Positions 13,487-16,475 of a DNA stretch of 16,475 bases are shown here, one piece after another. How positions within the stretch are numbered: position 1 is the first letter of the stretch; each line of letters begins with the position of its first letter. Position numbers and translations under genes: made by a program. The DNA lies in NCBI GenBank assembly GCA_045614505.1, contig JAZLDA010000015.1:1-16475 (forward strand), written 5' to 3'. Below the pieces are notes generated by a model. That model made no database searches and had not been told where the DNA came from. It saw only the letters and a program-made list of their open reading frames with translations. Source of the stretch: SIG607 sp045614505. GTDB taxonomy: Bacteria > Bacillota > Clostridia > Oscillospirales > Acutalibacteraceae.

Positions 13487-13848
13487 AGCATTTCCTCACT
13501 TTCTTCTATATACTCGGCAAATGCCTTTTTGGTTATACCGATTTCTTTCGCCTGAGAGAGAACACTCTTCATAAAAGACTCTCTGAAAGCTGTTAAAGAA
13601 TTATGCAAAACTTCACTTTCTCGTGTCACAAACCTGCCGACGGTTGTATGAGCGACAAGCAGTCCCTCCTGCTCCAGTATGCCAAGCGCCTTTTGAACGG
13701 TGTTTGGATTAACCGCCAGACTACAGGCTAAACTGCGGACTGTGGGAAACTGCTCACCGAGTTTGTATTCCCCCATAAGAATTTTTATTCGCAGAGAAAA
13801 AGCTATCTGTTCGGACACACTGCTTCCGGTGTCAAACCTCCACGACAT
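13483..13848 (-). CDS. GntR family transcriptional regulator, YtrA subfamily
   Basis: A 121-residue regulator consisting of a GntR winged helix (residues about 8-77) and a short C-terminal helical part of some 40 residues, the architecture of the YtrA subfamily. SVSEQIAFSLRIKILMGEYKLGEQFPTVRSLACSLAVNPNTVQKALGILEQEGLL and the wing VAHTTVGRFVT match the family closely, with recognition helix near NPNTVQKAL. It is the first gene of the operon and is coupled to the ATPase gene by a four-base overlap. YtrA proteins usually repress their own ABC operon. An imperfect palindrome over the -10 region at 13869-13890 is the likely binding site. GAGGTGG precedes the ATG. Effector unknown. Confidence 0.94.
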   Translation of the reverse strand: MSWRFDTGSSVSEQIAFSLRIKILMGEYKLGEQFPTVRSLACSLAVNPNTVQKALGILEQEGLLVAHTTVGRFVTRESEVLHNSLTAFRESFMKSVLSQAKEIGITKKAFAEYIEESEEML

Positions 13849-13868
13849 TTTACCACCTCACCTTTTTC

Positions 13869-13890
13869 TTGTACTATCCAAATAATACAA
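13869..13890. promoter_or_regulatory. Candidate GntR operator over the operon's -10 region
   Basis: TTGTACTAT (13869-13877), four bases, then ATAATACAA (13882-13890) form an inverted repeat with eight of nine matches. It covers the -10 (13882-13887) and the expected transcription start of the gntR/ABC operon, an ideal position for repression. Binding by the encoded GntR protein is inferred. Confidence 0.6.
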
Positions 13891-13910
13891 TATTCTCCAT
13901 TTCTTGTCAA
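13882..13910 (-). promoter_or_regulatory. Sigma-A promoter of the gntR/ABC operon
   Basis: On the reverse strand TTGACA (13905-13910), a 17-base spacer and TATTAT (13882-13887). It is followed by a leader of about 30 bases containing the GAGGTGG ribosome-binding site of gntR. Confidence 0.85.
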
Positions 13911-13928
13911 CAGTTATGACATAACTGT
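13910..13928. promoter_or_regulatory. Perfect 8+3+8 palindrome between gntR and uxaC
   Basis: ACAGTTAT (13910-13917), GAC, then ATAACTGT (13921-13928). It touches the gntR -35 and lies about 50 bases upstream of the uxaC -35. No T run follows on either strand, so it is more likely a protein-binding site than a terminator. The protein that binds is unknown. Confidence 0.5.
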
Positions 13929-14018
13929 AATATTTAAACTATTCAATATTGTTTTTGTATTTCACAGAAGGACTTGACAAAGAGGGAGTAAAAAGGTTAT
14001 TATTATACTGTAATATTT
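13924..14018. repeat. 12-base direct repeat flanking the uxaC promoter
   Basis: ACTGTAATATTT occurs exactly at 13924-13935 and again at 14007-14018, 83 bases apart, close to eight helical turns. The first copy overlaps the right arm of the palindrome at 13910-13928; the second lies just downstream of the uxaC -10. Confidence 0.6.
13974..14003 (+). promoter_or_regulatory. Probable uxaC promoter
   Basis: TTGACA (13974-13979), an 18-base spacer and TATTAT (13998-14003). The ribosome-binding site AGGAG lies seven bases before the uxaC ATG. Overlapping alternative -10 boxes exist in the TATTATTATACT stretch. Confidence 0.65.
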
Positions 14019-14037
14019 TGGTCGCAGGAGAATAATT

Positions 14038-15432
14038 ATGAGTTACTTAAAAGACAATTTTTTGCTTACCAACAAAACTGCCGAAAAGCTGTATTTTGAT
14101 TATGCAAAGGACATGCCGATTTTTGACTATCATTGTCATTTGTCCGAAAAACAAATTTTAGATAACAAACCCTTTGCCGATATTTTTGAAATATGGCTTG
14201 CAGGCGACCATTACAAATGGCGCCTTATGAGAAACTACGGAATAAACGAAAATCTCATTACCGGAAATGCCTCGAACAAAGAAAAGTTTATTGCCTACTG
14301 CACCGTTTTGGGCACTGCCTTTGGCAATCCTCTTTACCACTGGTCACAGGTCGAATTAAAGGAATTCTTCGGTTGCGAAAAGGAAATCAATGCCGCAAAC
14401 GCCGAGGCTATTTGGGATGAGTGCAATGCCTACATAAAAGCAAACAACGTTACTCCAAGCAGTCTTATTTCGGGCTCAAATGTCCGTCATATTTTCACTA
14501 CAAATGAAGTTTTTGACGATATGGAAACCTTTAAGGCAATAAAGAAAAAGAACTATCCCTTCAGCGTTATCCCTGCCTTCCGTGCTGACAAGATAATGAA
14601 CATCGAAGCCGCACCTTATAAGACCTATATCGGTATGCTGGAAGCTCAGACACACGTATGCGACAGCATTGATGCTTTGGAAAAAGCAATTGAAGCTCGC
14701 CTTATTGCTTTTAAAGAGGTTGGCACAACCGCCAGTGATATTGCCGTTGAATTTGTGCTTCCCATATCTTCAAAGGAAGACGCCGACGCTGTTTACAAAA
14801 AGGTGTATAACGGTGAAAAAATCACTTTGGAAGAGGCAAATATTTTCAGGGGCTATCTCACCTTCTTCCTTATGAAGCTTTATGCTAAGCACGATATAAG
14901 AACTGAGCTTCACGTGGGCGCAATGCGAAATAACAATGCAAATATGTTAAAGAGTATCGGTCTTGACACAGGCTTTGACAGTATAAGCGACACCAACAGC
15001 ATAAGCAATATGTCACGCCTCTTTGATGCGCTTAACTGTGAAGATTCCCTGCCCCCCACTATTGTCTTTAATCTCAACCCCAAAATGAACGCCGAGATTA
15101 TGGCACTTATCGGTTGCTTCCAGAGTGACGAGGTTCAGGGTAAAATGCAGTACGGTCCTGCCTGGTGGTTCCTTGATAATAAAATCGGTATGGAGAAGCA
15201 CCTTGAGGATATGACTGCCACAGGTCACATTGCCACCTTTGTGGGTATGCTCACCGACAGCCGCTCCTTCCTTTCCTATCCGAGACACCACTACTTCCGC
15301 AGAATTCTCTGTAACTATCTGGGAACTCTCATGGAGAACAGCGAAATCACCTCAGATATGGATACTGTAGGTAATGTTATCAAAAACATCAGCTACTTTA
15401 ACAGTATAAATTATTTCAAAATGGAACAGTAA
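14038..15432 (+). CDS. uxaC: Glucuronate isomerase (uronate isomerase, UxaC)
   Basis: UxaC interconverts D-glucuronate with D-fructuronate, and D-galacturonate with D-tagaturonate, the first cytoplasmic step of hexuronate breakdown. At 464 residues it has normal length. It belongs to the amidohydrolase superfamily: the metal-binding HxH is FDYHCHLS (His32, His34). The hallmark LHVGAMRNNNANMLKSIGLDTGFDSI, the FNLNPKMNAEIMALIG stretch, and the C-terminal GPAWWFLDNKIGMEKHLEDM and GMLTDSRSFLSYPRHHYFRRILC are all present. Neighbouring hexuronate genes (uxuA, uxuB, uxaA, uxaB, kdgK) are absent from the window, so uxaC is isolated here. The promoter and possible operator sites lie in the 189-base divergent region shared with the GntR/ABC operon. 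The downstream hairpin separates it from the convergent peptidase gene. Confidence 0.96.
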   Translation: MSYLKDNFLLTNKTAEKLYFDYAKDMPIFDYHCHLSEKQILDNKPFADIFEIWLAGDHYKWRLMRNYGINENLITGNASNKEKFIAYCTVLGTAFGNPLYHWSQVELKEFFGCEKEINAANAEAIWDECNAYIKANNVTPSSLISGSNVRHIFTTNEVFDDMETFKAIKKKNYPFSVIPAFRADKIMNIEAAPYKTYIGMLEAQTHVCDSIDALEKAIEARLIAFKEVGTTASDIAVEFVLPISSKEDADAVYKKVYNGEKITLEEANIFRGYLTFFLMKLYAKHDIRTELHVGAMRNNNANMLKSIGLDTGFDSISDTNSISNMSRLFDALNCEDSLPPTIVFNLNPKMNAEIMALIGCFQSDEVQGKMQYGPAWWFLDNKIGMEKHLEDMTATGHIATFVGMLTDSRSFLSYPRHHYFRRILCNYLGTLMENSEITSDMDTVGNVIKNISYFNSINYFKMEQ

Positions 15433-15439
15433 AAAGTTT

Positions 15440-15470
15440 AACGGCTATTGCAGTTTTGCAATAGCCGTTT
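15440..15470. terminator. Bidirectional terminator between uxaC and the peptidase gene
   Basis: A 12-base stem (15440-15451 with 15458-15469) closes a six-base loop. T-rich sequence follows on the plus strand, and AAACTTTTTA follows on the minus strand. The convergent stop codons are at 15432 and 15473. Confidence 0.87.
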
Positions 15471-15472
15471 TG

Positions 15473-16475
15473 TTATAATACTTTAAGAAGTTTTATCAGA
15501 TAATTATAGACCCTCTCTACCGAAGAAACTGAAAGTCTTTCACGGGGAGTGTGAATATCGAACATATCAGGTCCGATTGATACTGCTTCGAGTTCCGGCA
15601 GTTTTTCGCTGAGCAATCCGCATTCAAGCCCTGCGTGTATGGCAACCACCTGCGGCACACTTCCTGTCATTTCCTCGAAAACACAGCACATAATGTCTCT
15701 TAGTTTCGATTCCTTACGGTATTCCCAAGCAGGATAATGCCCCTCTGCCTGCATTTTTCCGCCGAATTTTTGCACATACTCTCCGAGTGTATCAAGCAGC
15801 TTCAGTTTGTCCTCATTCACACTGCTTCTCAGTGCAAAAGAGGCAGTAACAGCACTTTCCTTTGTAGTCAGCACACCGAGATTGAGTGAAGTCTCAACAA
15901 GGTTTTCAATGTTATCGCTCCACTTAATGATTCCGTTGGGTACTCCGAAAAGGAACCTAACGGCTTTCTCACTTGATTCAGCAGTAAAACACTTTTCACT
16001 TTTTTCAATCTGCAAGGTAGTTATTCTTAAATCAGGGTCGGTTTCGGTGGCGTTATCTTTAACAAATCTTTCCGCTTTTGCGCTAATTTCTTCATTTGTT
16101 GCAATAACAATTTCTGTCAGTACGGGAATTGCGTTATCCTTCATACCGCCATTTATACTAATCAATCTGTAGTTATCAAGTATGCTGAGAAAAGCCGCCG
16201 CAGTTTTATTTGAATTAAGCCTGCCTTTATGAATTTCAACACCTGAATGACCGCCTATCAGACCGTCTACCGTGATTTTATAACATGGCATTTCATTGTT
16301 TTCATACTCTATAGGCAAAGTAAGCTCTGCTCTCACTCCCCCTGCACAGCTAACGGTAAATATTCCCTCCTCTTCCGAGTCGATATTTATAAGCCGTCTT
16401 CCGCAAAGCAGTGAACCGTCCAGTGCCTGTGCGCCGTACATACCCGTTTCCTCGTCAACGGTAAACAGTACTTCA
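15473..16475 (-). CDS. pepD: Aminoacyl-histidine dipeptidase (PepD type, peptidase family M20C), 3' part
   Basis: The reverse frame is open to the right edge, giving the C-terminal 334 residues; roughly the first 140 are outside the window. PepD enzymes are cytoplasmic zinc dipeptidases that cleave dipeptides such as carnosine-type aminoacyl-histidine and supply amino acids. The segment EVLFTVDEETGMYGAQAL contains the catalytic base and metal-binding Glu pair of the family. LINIDSEEEG carries the next metal-ligand Asp, and IKWSDNIENLVETSLNLG and AIHAGLECG are typical. GPDMFDIHTPRERLSV near the end holds the last metal-ligand His. An internal Met at 16441 is not the start, since conserved catalytic sequence precedes it. 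The first zinc ligands (the HxD region) cannot be checked here. Confidence 0.93.
   Translation of the reverse strand, partial: EVLFTVDEETGMYGAQALDGSLLCGRRLINIDSEEEGIFTVSCAGGVRAELTLPIEYENNEMPCYKITVDGLIGGHSGVEIHKGRLNSNKTAAAFLSILDNYRLISINGGMKDNAIPVLTEIVIATNEEISAKAERFVKDNATETDPDLRITTLQIEKSEKCFTAESSEKAVRFLFGVPNGIIKWSDNIENLVETSLNLGVLTTKESAVTASFALRSSVNEDKLKLLDTLGEYVQKFGGKMQAEGHYPAWEYRKESKLRDIMCCVFEEMTGSVPQVVAIHAGLECGLLSEKLPELEAVSIGPDMFDIHTPRERLSVSSVERVYNYLIKLLKVL

Noticed and set aside
1..16475. CRISPR array, toxin-antitoxin pair, phage or anti-phage defence module
   Set aside because: No regular spaced repeats, no small paired toxin/antitoxin genes and no nuclease, helicase or reverse-transcriptase genes are seen. 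The one XRE gene has no toxin partner, being flanked by a tRNA and a phosphatase gene on the opposite strand.

Overview
This window looks like chromosomal DNA from a spore-forming, low-to-moderate GC Clostridia-class Firmicute, most like an uncultured gut member of the Oscillospirales or a neighbouring order. That placement is inferred from gene content: both dipicolinate synthase subunits, a BofC-like protein, DUF4364, the ACT/DUF711 pair, a YtrA-type GntR/ABC operon and a class A penicillin-binding protein with a Ser/Glu-rich tail. Strong Shine-Dalgarno sequences, TTGACA/TATAAT promoters and classical hairpin terminators fit it. The genes are densely packed on both strands. No stretch over about 190 bases lacks a gene. 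I see no insertion sequence, phage gene, CRISPR array or rRNA.

Left part (1-5502): the 5' half of ispE (minus, running off the left edge) is divergent from the ACT-domain/DUF711 operon (plus). That operon converges on a PBP1A gene (minus) at a 33-base palindromic terminator. PBP1A is divergent from a two-gene unit encoding a membrane-anchored BofC-like protein and a DUF4364 winged-helix protein.

Middle part (5479-10216): murC (minus) is divergent from the CCA-adding enzyme (plus). Next is dpaA-dpaB (plus), overlapping by 4 bases, which makes dipicolinic acid for the spore core. The only room for a dpaA promoter is inside or upstream of the cca terminator. A tRNA-Thr(CGT) gene lies on the minus strand with its own promoter and terminator, and a strong plus-strand promoter is aimed through it towards a small XRE-type regulator.

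Right part (10186-16475): a histidine-phosphatase gene (minus) has a perfect consensus promoter. It follows a four-gene minus-strand operon: GntR (YtrA-like) regulator, ABC ATPase, ABC permease and an unrecognised secreted/membrane 315-aa protein. The operon's promoter overlaps an imperfect palindrome that is probably the GntR operator. Divergent from it is uxaC (glucuronate isomerase), which converges on a truncated aminoacyl-histidine dipeptidase gene (pepD type, minus, running off the right edge).

Most genes are housekeeping (isoprenoid and peptidoglycan precursors, tRNA maturation) or sporulation genes. The parts least explained by known families are the 315-aa ectodomain protein in the YtrA-type operon, the DUF711/ACT pair, and the regulatory layouts around dpaA, tRNA-Thr and the gntR/uxaC divergent region. 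I found no clear evidence of a wholly new multi-gene system.
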